Shown here piece after piece: positions 1 to 11,900 of a stretch of 64,000 nucleotides of DNA; position 1 is the stretch's first letter, and each line of letters begins with the position of its first letter. Both the position numbers and the translations under genes were made by a program. The stretch covers positions 62,001-126,000 of the forward strand of contig MU130542.1 in NCBI GenBank assembly GCA_015039465.1, in the 5' to 3' direction. Origin of the DNA: Phlegmacium glaucopus (lineage: Eukaryota; Basidiomycota; Agaricomycetes; Agaricales; Cortinariaceae). The notes beneath the pieces are model-generated. The model did not search any database and was not told the DNA's origin. It saw only the letters and a list, made by a program, of their open reading frames with translations.

Positions 1-3000
1 GGAGGTAGACCTGGGTAGAGTTTAGCAAAGAAACGCTGGTTTGAAGAAGAAAAAAAAGGCCTTGCTCACGGCTGGTGTCTCCAGTATAGGCTTCGTGGAA
101 GAAGCAGGCCATCTGCCTGAACAAGAGTTGAGCGTTGGTCGTGCTCTCAGTATTGGTGAGAAGACTGCTGAGGGTAAAAGTTATCAAAAATCCAGAGCAA
201 GTTTCACGGAGGCAAGAGGTAGCAAGATAATGACCGCCATAACAAATGGATGCTGTGGTAGTCAGAACTGCGTGGGGGGTATTGGGTCGCATATAGCTAA
301 GAAACAGAAGGGAAAATTTAATGCAACATATATGCGGGATGGAGTCAAAATACACACAGCCTCATGCCGGGTTGGAGGAGGACAGCTTCTAACTGGACTT
401 CAGGAAACTGGTCCTTACTTGGCACCCCTCTGTTGAAGAATCTGATGCTCTTTTGGACGTTTTCAAAGGCCGAGGCTATGGCGTTTGTCTTGGTACCTGC
501 GAGGACCCAAAGCTTTGACCCATCTTTATTGACGCAAGAAACATATGTTGCACGGCCATGACTGTCGACGTGGAAGGTCGAGAAAGCGCCTGTGGTAGCA
601 GCAAGTCCCCACCTCATCTCCAAGTCAGGGTATTCTGAGATGACTCCTTGGTTGGATGAGTTCCTGCGAAATGCAAACAAGTCAGATGCGAGTGAGGTTG
701 GAGGGTGGTCAAGGTGTGGCCTGGGAAAGTCTAGGGCATTAAGGATTTTGCCATCAGGCGAGCGGTGGCTGGTGAGGAGATGAGAAGTCGTCCCTATCCT
801 CTGTCTGGCATTTTGGTTGGCTCCGATCTTGATGGAGAAGTCTGGAAAAATGGGCATTAGGTAACTGGACATGGTCAGAATGGAAGAGCTACCATGGATT
901 GCGAAGGCCTGCATAGGCGAGGCAAGGGTCTCTAAGCCAACCTCATCAAACCCGAATGTGGGCTCAGGATATCCTGTGACTAGTAGATGGTGGCTTGCAT
1001 GGAGGTCCTGGAGCTCCTTGGCACTCCTCCTGTTGAATTCTTCTAGAGTCATGATTTTTATCATTGACCTAGATGGTTCAGCTAAGTAGAGGGGTAGACC
1101 AGACTCATGGTAATCCTTTTCAATGCGGGTGAGGAGACGCGAGATGAAAGACCTTTGCTCAGGGTGCTGGCCAGGCTTAAATTGAAGCTTGATACCAGGT
1201 TTAACTGAAGGACTTACATGAACCAAAGGTACATAGGGAACCTTTTCTCCAAAAATATCACATAGCATATGCTCATCACCATTCACCTGCTTTCGTTTCT
1301 CACAGGAGTGTAACGTCACGTCAGGTAGGTCTTCCTGGGGTGCATTAATCATGGAAAATGAGGATGGATTCCATTGCAGGATAAATAACCTCACCTGCAT
1401 CTCCGTCAAATCGACAACCTCAAACCACCTCCCTTCAACCACGACAGCTTGTCCAGGAAGTGGAGGGTTCCCCCCCTGGACAGACAAGCGTCTTATGGGG
1501 CTTTGTTTTCGCAGCTTTTTGGGAGCGTGCTTTGGACCTTTGAGAGTGGCTAGTTTGGTACCAAAGTCGCTGCTTCGTTGCCTTTTTCGTGATGGTCTGG
1601 AATGCTGAGCATCGACATCCATGGGTTCATTTTCATGGAAGGAGGGCGCTGGATATCCTTGCAGTTCGAGGTCCATAAGCTGGCCATCGTCGATAGAAGA
1701 AGGTGCTCGCAACGGTCTCGAATGCTGAGCATTGACATCCATGGGTTCATTTTCATGGAGGGAGGGCGCTGGATACTCTTGCAGTTTGAGATCCATAGGC
1801 TGGCCATCCTCTATAAAAGAAGGCGCTGGAGGTGCTGGAGATTGTGGTAAGTCCATGGGAATGGGATGGTCGTCATCATCCAGGTAAGGTACCAGGGACG
1901 GTTGCAAGTCCATGGGAATGGGATGGTCATCATCCAGGTAAGGTACTAGGGAGGATTGCAAGTCCATGGAAGGTACCCTTTTGTCTATTTGTTTCTTTAG
2001 AATGGGATAAGATGGCCAGAATAAAGTGTCTACCGATAGTATGGAACCAATTCAGGATGTCTACCTGAACTTCTTGGCGAAGCATTGGGCTGATAAATTC
2101 CAGCTGGTGCTTGAGGCGTGAAGAAGTGGAAATTTCACTGGGCCTCAGGGCCATCTGAAATAAAAGCACCCACAAACTACGCTCGACATTGACAAGGATT
2201 TGAGGCCGATCAGCTGGGAGCAGTTGCCATGCCTTGATATAGGAGTCATGGAGTGCAAATATAAGAGTTAGCTGAAACGCACCTCGAGGGGTTGGTGAGG
2301 TCGTATTCGTTGTTTATGTATCAATGTTGGAACCAGTAAAACTGCAGGGGAGATTGACAACGCAACATGCAATGGGAGTTGGAGATTCGCCACATTTCCC
2401 TTGTCTGGGAGTAGGGAGTGAAGCAGGGATATATCTCTAAAAACAGAAGATAATTAATGCCATTTTCACAAGAAAGTCAGGTTACTCACACTTTGAGCAT
2501 CCTCGCGAGATCTTCAACTGACTGTGGGTACGTTGTTCCCTGGACAGATTTAACAGACAGCTTTGAAACCTGTGAAGGGCAAATACCTGGAGCAGGGAAG
2601 ACAGGTACATCGCTGCCATCTCAAAGTTGATGAGAATTCGATGGAACTCCCGGCTTTCCTGTCGACGGAGAACTGATGCCAAGTGAACAGAAGGTAAACT
2701 TGTAGCGCTATCATGTAACGATTGGGGCTCTGGTTGAACTTTGTCAAATATATTACAGGCCTTTTGAATGGCGATGATCCAGTTGTCAAAGAAAGTATGC
2801 AATCCCTGGAAAATGGCCATGAGAGAAAGGCACCCATCGAATTCAGGTGAACTGACCTTGAAGGAAGGTGTGAGATGGTAGGATTTTTTTGTATACGCGA
2901 GAGAATTATGCAAGTGAGGGCAGAAAAAATATTGTGCTATGTCGAGGGCTCTGTAATAGAACAAATATTTGGTGACCCATCGGATGCATGGAGTGCCAGA

Positions 3001-3231
3001 TATGTCGGATTGCTCAAGAAGTTGGGAGAGGGGAAGAGGTGATTGGAGAACCTTGAGAGCCTCTAGTAAGCCAGGGTCTCCACTGAAGAGATCTTGTTCA
3101 GAACGAAGGATGACGGTCAGGAGGCCCTGAATATCAGGGCAGAATATTCTGTCATTGGTGATGGCATCTGTGAACCATGGAAAGTTTTGGAACTGCTCTA
3201 AATCCTCCTTCGATATGGTAGTTCTAGGCAT
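1..3231 (-). CDS. JmjC-like Fe(II)/2-oxoglutarate oxygenase, paralogue 1 (3' end off the window)
   Basis: Multi-exon gene starting at ATG 3231. The N-terminal module (SKEDLEQF.NFPWFTDAI) and a second helical block ending REFHRILINFEMAAMYLSSL (about 2600-2700) are shared with the genes at 40.2, 44.2 and 22.3 kb. An exon near 2000-2175 (ERSLWVLLFQ) is also shared. The long exon 345-1967 holds a disordered region with repeated PMD..QxxPAPS units, a basic stretch (RKRQR) and the JmjC-like core: MRWGLAATTG, then FHVDSHG (the HxD iron ligands, near position 570), then KLWVLAG. After an intron of about 60 nt, 1-285 encodes YMRPNTPHAV, which supplies the distal His, so all three ligands are present. 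The family includes histone demethylases and hydroxylases; the substrate here is unknown. A CACGTG box lies 75 bp before the ATG, inside a conserved 50-bp motif. Left edge truncated. Confidence 0.72.
1602..1960 (-). repeat. In-frame internal repeats of JmjC paralogue 1
   Basis: Two copies of a 120-bp (40-codon) unit start at about 1602 and 1722 and encode ENEPMDV.AQHSRP plus PAPS blocks. Next to them a shorter unit encoding MDLQ.SLVPYLDDD..PIP is repeated. Copies are in frame and nearly identical, so expansion is recent. The region is acidic and disordered. Confidence 0.8.
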
Positions 3232-3300
3232 GTCTTTTGGAGGAGGGAAAGATGCGGATAAAGGTGGTATAATTGGGAGTTGGAATCGGATTTGAAGAAA

Positions 3301-3350
3301 GTAATCACGTGGATGGTTGGAGTTTCGAATTGCATGTCTAGGGTTAAGGT
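3301..3350 (-). promoter_or_regulatory. Conserved 50-bp telobox/E-box motif, copy A
   Basis: On the minus strand it reads CCTTAACCCTAGACATGCAA, then a short linker, then TCCAACCATCCACGTGATTA. It sits in the sense direction 70-120 bp before the ATG of JmjC paralogue 1. Four more copies lie at 6110, 18331, 26905 and 37476. Confidence 0.65.
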
Positions 3351-3665
3351 TCTGTGTGGATAGGATCCATTCAGCCGCTAACAAACTTGAAATTCCAGCC
3401 AAATGCATCCTCCGCCCAATGCCTTTAAAACTCAAGCAGAAAAGCATGGCAATTTTGGCCCCTGGTCCATCTGTAGAGCCACGTGCGCCGCCGTTCTCCT
3501 TTTATGTCAGGTCCTTGCGCACCTTAGCTTAGTGGAAACAAATGCAGTTTAAAGATAAATACTATACAAAAGCACATATGTATAACCTCTATAATCAAAT
3601 TTTATCCAAGAACTAGCAGACAGCGTTAAATTCACTGTTTCAGAAAGTACCAAATGCTGCAATAC

Positions 3666-5712
3666 TTAATGCCTCTTCCCACTTGGTAGACCCATGGTCA
3701 GATCAACCCCAATTTCCTTAAAATAAGACGACAACCCCCGAACCGTATTTAATGCATCGCTATGGGCCCTAATTGCAGCTACATTTTCGGCTACAGACAG
3801 CTGTGGATAAATTGATTTCCTCCACTTGGCATAGGCCTGGTAGACCCTCTGTTAGCCTGGTGAATGCAAGCGAAGCTGAATAAAACTTACATCCGAAAGA
3901 TGTCCACCCTCCGTAATTATCTTGTGAAACAAGCCTTTGTCAAATGATACAAGCTTGATCACAGATATCAAGCCAGGCATGTCTGAAATGCCAGAGAATG
4001 TTTTAATCAGATGAAGTAGCTCCCTATGATAGTCCGGGGCCTATATTTTCCCAAGTTGTGAAATAGAAAAGCTGTACAAGAGAAGGGCTTACTTGTGGAT
4101 GAATTCTTAGCCCATCTTGGGCAGCGAGGTTCAGGTCTACTGTAGCTGGGCGTACTATCTGTGACGGCTGCCTTGGTTAGAAAGAAGCAACTTAAACCAA
4201 AACCATAGGCAAAGGAGGCATACTTTCTTCCCTTTCAAGAGCTGTGGCCTGTTGGGTGGCGGCTGGATGATCTCAGAGGTCTTCCTCTTCTTTTGAGATG
4301 CTGTACCACCGCCTTCTTCATCCTAGTCAATAGCCACGCCATGAGCAATGTGAAGCTCAGCATGAATTAAAGGCACTGCACCTTGCTGGAGGGCCTCTTT
4401 CTTACAGGAAGATTTGAATTCCCAGACTTCCCAGCTTCTGGAGCTTGCGGACTGGTATCTCTTATGTGGGCCTGGGACTGGTGAGTCATATCTGGGTGAG
4501 GAGCAGCGCTTAGAGTCAACTTACCAGATCATTCGAAGGCCCTGATTCTGCAGGCGAATTCAGCCTCTTTCTGGCAAGGTTCTTTGGGTAAAAAATGCGG
4601 AAGTCAAGGGCAGTATGCAGAAACCTAGGCGTATAAACTTACGCCCACCGTTCCAGATTTTCGGATAGCATTGGAAGCCCCCATCTTGGCATTCGCAGCA
4701 AGTCGATTGCCCTAAATTCATCTTAGCCCTAAAACGAGACTGTGGTTGGAGATGCCAACCTTAACATTTTGTGGGCGCTTCTTAGGGGAAATAGTAAGGG
4801 GAGCCTTCTGAAAAAGGGAGGAAATAGCATCCATAGCCCCTGTGCTTTTGCTCTGAGAGCGGGTTTGAATTTTGCCTCCATCTTCAGGCTCCGGGGTTTG
4901 TGTTGTTATCTCTTTTTTGGGACGGCCTCGTTTTGGCTTTGTAGCCATTTTGATGGGATCTTCAGGAGATTCAAATCCATCTGCTTTCATCTGGAGTATG
5001 AGGCCCTCAATCCATCTCCTGGCTGCATGGGGGGCATCGGTCCGATCCCTTGCACGTATGTGATCGAATAAAACGTATGTGAAGACTCGTCTAGCAGCTT
5101 CTGCAAGAACTGCCTCATGGTCAGCAGTCCATTCATACAGGGCTAATTTTGGGTAAATTGGCATTTTCGGAAGGAGGGGGGTTAACCCATACCTCTTTTC
5201 CACCTGAATCCATCTTCAAATGTTGAATATACCTGGGCAGCTATTGCGGGCTCTCTTTCCCTCAACATTTTGGAGTTGGGTATGCCATGTATGAGTCTGA
5301 GCACCCATCGTTTCACGAATGGGTCATCTTTTGGGTCACCCAGATCGCATGCTCCACTAAGGATTTTCAGGCGCATCTGGTCCAGAAAATGGATGTTCTT
5401 CATATGACGTGGAACTTCTGAAGCACCAGCTGGCAACCTGATGACTTCAGCCAATGAGGATAAGTGATGGAGATCAAGGAGCATGAAGATGGAGGTGTAG
5501 AATGCTGGATAAAAGCGGCTCTGGCCAGCAGTGGAGACTTTGAGGCAAATAGGCCCGTCTGCGGATGCTCTTTCTAGCCTGCATACCCACTTGGAGGTCT
5601 CAGGAAGGGAGCGATAGTTAGAAGGCTGCGGGAAATTTTCAGACCACCAGCTATCTTCTAGAGCTCCTGTTGAATCCCCTTTGCCTTCAATTGACTCCAT
5701 GGAGTAAGGCAA
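3666..5712 (-). CDS. AT-hook protein, multi-exon, function unknown
   Basis: Starts at ATG 5712 (or the in-frame ATG near 5700) and ends at TAA 3668-3666. The N-terminal exon, of about 160 codons, matches no family I know. The next exon ends in a basic tract with an AT-hook core (KPKRGRPKKE, near 4930-4960), which suggests binding to the minor groove of AT-rich DNA. I joined smaller exons by splice sites and frame: 4224-4322 (33 codons, KKRK basic cluster), 4093-4158 (22 codons), 3891-4040 (50 codons) and 3666-3848 (60 codons plus stop). Exons at about 4440-4700 are less certain. A CACGTG box lies at 5774-5779, 62 bp before the ATG. Likely nuclear; no enzyme motif seen. Confidence 0.65.
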
Positions 5713-7442
5713 TAGCAGTAGAGGGAATTGTCATAAACCTATGGCCGAAGTAAGGGCTACGCCAGACGATGATCACGTGCGATGCTTCCAAAGTAGGGGA
5801 TCATCATGCATGACTATTCCAAAGATGAATCAAAAAGCGTACCATATCTACGAATCGCACAGAAATTTTGAGATGGAAGAATGAATTTTATTGGCTGCCA
5901 AAATTCTCTTGCGCTGCCCAGAATTCCGAGATGGGAAAGGGTCTGAGCTCAAGCTGGCACAGGGGAGATGCAACTTGCAAAACAGGGCGGTGTAAAATAT
6001 GGGAAATGAAGAGAAGGAAGCAGAAGAAAGGTGTGTAGTGGCCTGAAAAGAGGTTTTTGTAATCAGAGATATAAACTAGAAATGGCTGGCACTTTACATT
6101 GACTGTTGCAAACCCTAACCCTAGACATAAGACTTGTAATTCCAACCATCCACATGATCACTAGTGTTTCTGATGGTTGGGTTGACAAGGGACCTCAACC
6201 TTCGGCGTTTTCGGGCATCACGTGAGGCATTTGATGCCAAGTGAATGTAATTTAAATTTACGCGTCAACATGCTTCAATCTTTCCCGTAAAGATATGAAC
6301 GCGCCCTATCGCCCTGAGGCACAAAACTCACATTCAAATTTGGCTCATCGGACAGCCATGCACTCTCTGCCGCCAAATTTTTGCCAAATTTCTCCCATAT
6401 GACCCGCATGATATTCAGATCAAAGGAATCAGTAAACTACCCGATAGTATTAATCTATTCGCAATATTATGAACTGGGATGGGAAAAACAAGTTTTCTAT
6501 CGATGTATATGTTAGCTGTACTCGAGATACCAGGGTGATCTATCATTGTGCCCATCAGCAGCTGCTAGATTTCGGACTTATTCATACTCCACGTGCCTCC
6601 AGAAGATCATGTGAAGGGCACTGAAGGTTCAAGTTCATATTCCCACCGCACAAAAGCTGACGGTAAGACAGGCGTGATCAAAAGCAGACCATAGATGGAA
6701 CGATTTGTCCTCCATCATTATATGGGCTGCCTTCGGGAGACTACATGATCGCTGATCTGTTACATTTTCACCTGCCCTGTTGCACTTTGACGGTGCGGCA
6801 GCCCACTCTTGGCCTCGATGCTCATATGCTCATATTGACCGCAGTGGCCAGCGGCACCAGCCACAATGGCCTTCTCTTTGATTCTTCTCCACTCTCCTAG
6901 TATAATACCCTTGGCTAGCTTCATTTTTCTTCGTGTTCTCCCTCTCGATAGGCTCTTTGCCTCAAGCTTTTTCTCTTTTCACCCACCCTTACCGTGGTCG
7001 CCCTTTGTCCTTCTTCTATTTCCTATTCTTTTTTCCTTTTCATCCTTCTTTCCTTTTCGCATACCGCCTTGTTGTAGAAATTACTCGCATGTGGCTGATT
7101 TGAGCTCGGCCCTTTCCCACATTGGGATCTGGGCCCCTACAGGAGAGCTTAGGCGACCAAAAGATAGCTTTTGATCCCAACGCCCCCACCCCTGCATGAA
7201 TTCTCTTTTTTTATAACCGTCATAAAAAGCAAGGCATAGAAAGCCCATCTTGGATAGCTAATGCATGACTAGCAGCATTTTCTTCCAAATTGTGCTTGGG
7301 GACTATGAAATTTTTCGCTAAAAGAGCGATATTGTAAGCTAGGTGAAAAATTTAGAAATTTAGAAAGATCCATCAATATTGCATTCAATTTTCCTTTTGA
7401 AATGCCCTTGAACCAGCCCTTGGAAGTATGGCAAAAATGTAT
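5713..7442. other. Intergenic spacer with motif copy B
   Basis: No convincing gene. An open frame at 6866-7174 is a pyrimidine-rich tract with hydrophobic low-complexity translation. The only clear signal is the 50-bp motif at 6110-6161. Another CACGTG occurs near 6220. Confidence 0.5.
6110..6161 (+). promoter_or_regulatory. Conserved 50-bp telobox/E-box motif, copy B
   Basis: Reads AAACCCTAACCCTAGACATA, then about 10 nt, then TTCCAACCATCCACATGATC. The E-box is CACATG rather than CACGTG. CCAACCATC is followed about 20 nt later by its inverted copy GATGGTTGG. No gene was recognised downstream on the plus strand, so this copy may mark a lost gene. Confidence 0.6.
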
Positions 7443-8513
7443 CTACGCCCAATCCCAGAGTGGCCTCATGTCCCGACGCCTTTCCACCTTCTTTATATAA
7501 GTAAAGCAATCCTCCTTGGGTTCGTCTGTGGCAGCTAGAGCATCCATAGCAGCCTCTGCGAATACTTGGCAATCTCCTTCAACAAAAAGTGAGAAATGCC
7601 TTGCCCATGATGCCGGAGGTGCCTTGAGATTGAGATATATGACATGGCCATTCTTCTGATCCATGGCAGAGCCAATTACCCTGATGATGCTGCATATACC
7701 TGGGATTTTGAGACTGGTTCCAACTACAAAGAGGACGTCGCCTTTGGACATGCTCTGTGCATCAGCTGACGCTACGTCCATGATGATATCCCCAGCATCA
7801 ATCGTCTCCTCGTATAGGACAATATCTGGCCTCAAGAAACCAGACTGCCTTGACCTCTTCTGATTGGTTTCCCTCTCAATCCTGATGGCCTCACAGGATC
7901 CGCAATGGGGCAATATTCCCTGCTCTAGATTGTGAAAATAATTTTCCAGGGGCCTTCTGGCGGAGCAAATGGTGCAGCGTAGTTGAGAGAGGGATCCATG
8001 CAGTGGAATGCAGCGCAAAGATGACAAGTCAGCTTCTGCATTGAGATCAAAGCCAACCCTAGCCTCAAGCCCGTCGATATTCTGCGTATATATTCGCTTG
8101 ATTTTATTTCGGAGGTCAAGAAGTTGAAGAAGTTGGTGAAACTGAGTGGGCTCCGCCATAAATGCCTTCCTTGCCAGAAAAGCAATTAGGTTACAATGGT
8201 CCATAAGGGTGTCCTTGCTCTGGAAAGCATAGTCAGCTGCCATGGCCATTGACTGCGAGGGTGATGTATACATACCGCCATTGCCTTTGCACCCATCAAG
8301 TCTCCAATGCTCATGCGGTTGATTTTTTGGCCGTGGATTCCAGCATCCCCTCTAAATGTAGGCATTCCAGCAGCAGCCGAAACCCCCGCACCTATCTTGC
8401 AAGTTCAGCAGTCTGTACGTAGGAAGGTCTATATTTCACGCACCCACAATTACAACTATAGCCTGCGCTGTTAGAAGGCACTGGATAGCTTTATTTGCAC
8501 TTTTTTCATCCAT
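7443..8513 (-). CDS. Sirtuin (NAD+-dependent protein deacylase), Hst3/Hst4-like
   Basis: Three exons, 8513-8444, 8391-8276 and 8219-7443, joined in frame through introns of 52 and 56 nt, give 320 residues. All core sirtuin motifs are present: GAGVS at residues 24-28 followed by GMPTFRG (NAD binding), TQNID at 107-111, the catalytic His in LHGS at 136, zinc cysteine pairs at 144/147 and 168/171, then LRPDIVLYEE and VGTSLKI. The family removes acetyl or other acyl groups from lysines using NAD+. The TQNIDGLEARVG context resembles the nuclear Hst3/Hst4 class (H3K56), which is inference. CACGTG at 8590-8595 lies 77 bp before the ATG. The gene looks intact. Confidence 0.9.
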
Positions 8514-8922
8514 TTCATAAGACGGTCCAGGGGTGAAGGAACAAAAATGCAGGAAAGGTTGCCACTACTCCTCAGGCATATCCGTCAATCACGTGTGCAC
8601 CTCGGGGGATTTTCTTCCGTGAATACTCAATTTCCCCTCCGGTCTCAGTCAGAGCATAAATTGAAGCTTCTAACTTTACATACAACGGCCTTCAAGTGCT
8701 CGCACTTCCCTCACTCCCATTGCTTTCACTTTGAGGTGAGTAATGGGCTGCATCCGATTCAGCCCCTTTCTCAAACGCTGATGAAAATGCTGCTCGCGTC
8801 TTTCTTTTTGATGTCCCCCTCTGCCCCTGCTGTTTAGATTTTTTATAATTCCTATATGAATTTTTCCCATATCTACCAGAATTTAAGCCAAGGAAGCCTG
8901 GTCAAATATCAGATTTAGTTAC

Positions 8923-11900
8923 TCACATTTTCTCATAGAGTTTCTTGCGGAAAGCTGGAGCATTGAGCTGACTGCGCCTTTGAGCAGGGGATTCCTTCTC
9001 TGTTGAAATGCCCTTTATTCGATAGTATAATGCATTAACCACAAATTCCAGGTTTCCAGCATGGGTTTTCCAAATGGTGACTTTCTTCCGCTCACGCATA
9101 GAAGCGGGCAGGCACTGCAATTTCGAAAAAATGAGGTCTAGATCGTGGTTGAGGTTTTCAATTTGCTCCTCCGTTTGATTGTCCAAGATATGATGATAGC
9201 TGAAAAGGTAGTAAGTGGGGTGATCGGTAAAGGGCTGCAGAGGAGAGCCTTCCAGTTCATCTGGCGTTGGAAAGAAAATCTTCCTTCTGTTCCCAAAGGT
9301 CTCTCTGGGTTTAATCTTCTCCGTTTCCTGAATTAACCCATCCTGCGTTGGAAGTACCGAGATGATGTTCCCGTACATTTTCTGGATGCTCTTCAGAGTC
9401 CAGACGTCCATGGCTTCCTTCAAATTGCCTGGAACTTCTACCGCCTTGGAGGAAAACTGGCCAGCTAAAAGAAGCCATATCTGATGGGTGAAAGACATGA
9501 ATATAGGTGAAGAATCCCGGTGCTTGAGTGAGCCAGATGGCATATTAATTGGAGTTTTCAGAAATTGATCAGGCACTGTTTGTATAAGTTCTATGAGGCG
9601 CGATTGCGCCACCATTTCACCCCAGGGATAATCCTTCGATACACGTTCATGAGATAGTTTTAGCGGGGGTGGTACTTTTTCCTTCGGGGCATCAGGTTTG
9701 AAGGGCGTTTTGTAAGCTTTTACCAGACTTTTGGGATCCTCTCCAGGTACGGCGGGGAGTTTCATCCTCTTTAGATCTAGGTCATGAAGAAAGAAAGCCC
9801 CCCACCCCATCATGACTTCCTCAAATCGCAATTCGCGTAGGACCTGAGCGACGACTACATCCTTGATGATTGGCGTAACCAGAGAATGTCGGAGGAGATG
9901 CACAATAATGAGCGACATTAGCCGATAATTGGGCAAGCGGGCATTGAAGCAGCTTTCATGAAGCAGCAGAAGTTCTGTAAACCTTCTTTCCAAAAACTTG
10001 AAGAAGGTGGAGGATCTAATCCAAAGTATAGGGTCTGAAAGGAGCCAGGTATTAGCCTATCGTAGCGAGTGGTCAGCTGCAATAATTTCCTCCTAAAATA
10101 TATTCAGCACTTTCCTCTTCTACTGCACTTGGTAAATGTCTCAGGATAGTCCGAGCTAATCCACGGATTTCATCTCTCACTCCGAATGACCTGGTTGATC
10201 CTGAGGAAAACAGCTCCATCCAGCTCTTGCATGCTCCTGTAAACTTCTTAGAGCGATCGACCGCATCTTTGTCTCCGCAGAGATATTCGCTAGTTCCTGG
10301 GTTTCTGACCAATTCAAACGCCAGGCAGTAACTGATGCGGCTGATTAGATGCGTTTCTTGCTTTCGTTTCATCCGCATCTCCCCCTTTATACCTCCATAC
10401 AATGCAAGTGTGTTGAGGTGGTGAGTAACACCCTTCTTCATACCCATGCTGTCAAATGACTCACGCAGACGTGGAAGGCGCCACAGGCCCACCAGTGGAT
10501 TTTTATGCCTGCTATGAAACGATACTCCCATTATCAAGATACAGCTCGCCTCGATCTCGGTCCAGCATTCGGTCCCAATCAAGATCGGAAAACATCTCTC
10601 AAACGATCTTGAAATCAGCGGAATATGATCGTCTGGAATCCTCCTCTGGGACGCATTGCTTTGTGGCAAGCTTCATCCCTCGACCATCTGCTACAATAAA
10701 GCAGGACCCGAAACGAGATAGCAAACCAGGGTCGTCTTTTATGGAGAGCTGTATTTCCTCCATCAGACACCCCACCGTCGGCTCGCAAATAACCATATGC
10801 TTTTGCTTTCTATCTCCAGAGCGATTGTGAAGCTCTGCAAGGTTTGGCGGTATGTACTCGGAGAATCCTACCGCATCCTCAAACGCTCTACTGCAAGATG
10901 GAATGGCCACTCGATCAAACCAAAGTTCTTGAACAGCCGATGGAATAAGGGTGGAATATTGACCGTTCTTCTGATTTTTCCGCATCATCCTTGGGAAGAA
11001 GATGTAAAAATTGATCCTTCTTTCACCTTCTCCACAGAATCCAAGCCTGAGGTGAGGGATCCGGCTGAGCTGTACATCTTGTACAAGGCGAGTCTTTGGG
11101 TCATCTAACTCCCCCTCATCTCTGGGTGGAGAGACAAGGTTGACATAGACAGAGTTATGGATAGAAAATCCTGCACGTTGCTCCCAGGATGGGGTTAAAC
11201 AGAGTTCAAAGGAGCGCACTTTGAAATTTTTGAGGCTTGTGACCCATATCAGGCTGTCCAGGTCAACTGAGATATCTATGTCAGGGCTAGGAATGCTGAC
11301 GTGGTCCCTTTCCAAGTCAAGGATCAGGTATTTTGCTGGATTTTGCAAAGTTCCTTTTTCCCTCTCTTTTCCCACCAGAAAAACACGCCTGCTTTCCTTA
11401 GTACCAGAGCGTGGGCCTGCTTCATCGATAAAAGATTGTGCAGAAAGCACCAAGCTCCTTCCATCCGTCGAATTCTGGGGCTTGCAGTCATCGTTTTGAG
11501 GAGAAGTTGCAAAAGGATCGATGTAAATGTTTGCATCCTCCTCAGTATCGTCCAAAGGGAGAGTCCGAAAAGAGGTAGGATGCGACCTAAAGCCTTGGTC
11601 CCTCCAAAACTTCCAACAATCCTGTAACACCTGGACGCCGTCTTTTCCAAACACCCAAATTCTTCGATCTGCGGGCGGTGTATTTTGGGATTGGATGGGG
11701 GCAGACCAGTAATCGTCATACCCTACATCGAATGCTACAGGAGTTTGCTGCGAATCTACGCCTCCATCATCCTCAGGAGTCGAAGTAGCTATTTTGGGAT
11801 GGAAGACGGCAGGCTCGCCTTGCTCCGATGTGGTGTCGGCGTCAGTTCTTTCCGATGCATCTACCTCTTCATCTTCCATAAGATCACTTGGAATGCAGTC

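Noticed and set aside
41..436. Plus-strand 131-codon open frame at the left edge
   Set aside because: It is antisense to the JmjC paralogue 1 exon that encodes the distal His block, which explains the openness.
6110..6130. Telomere or chromosome end, from TAACCCTAACCC
   Set aside because: Only about two repeat units per copy, embedded in unique sequence; it belongs to the 50-bp motif.
6866..7174. Hydrophobic 102-codon frame on the plus strand
   Set aside because: Pyrimidine-rich low-complexity DNA gives Phe/Leu/Ser/Pro runs; no signal of a real gene or splice context.
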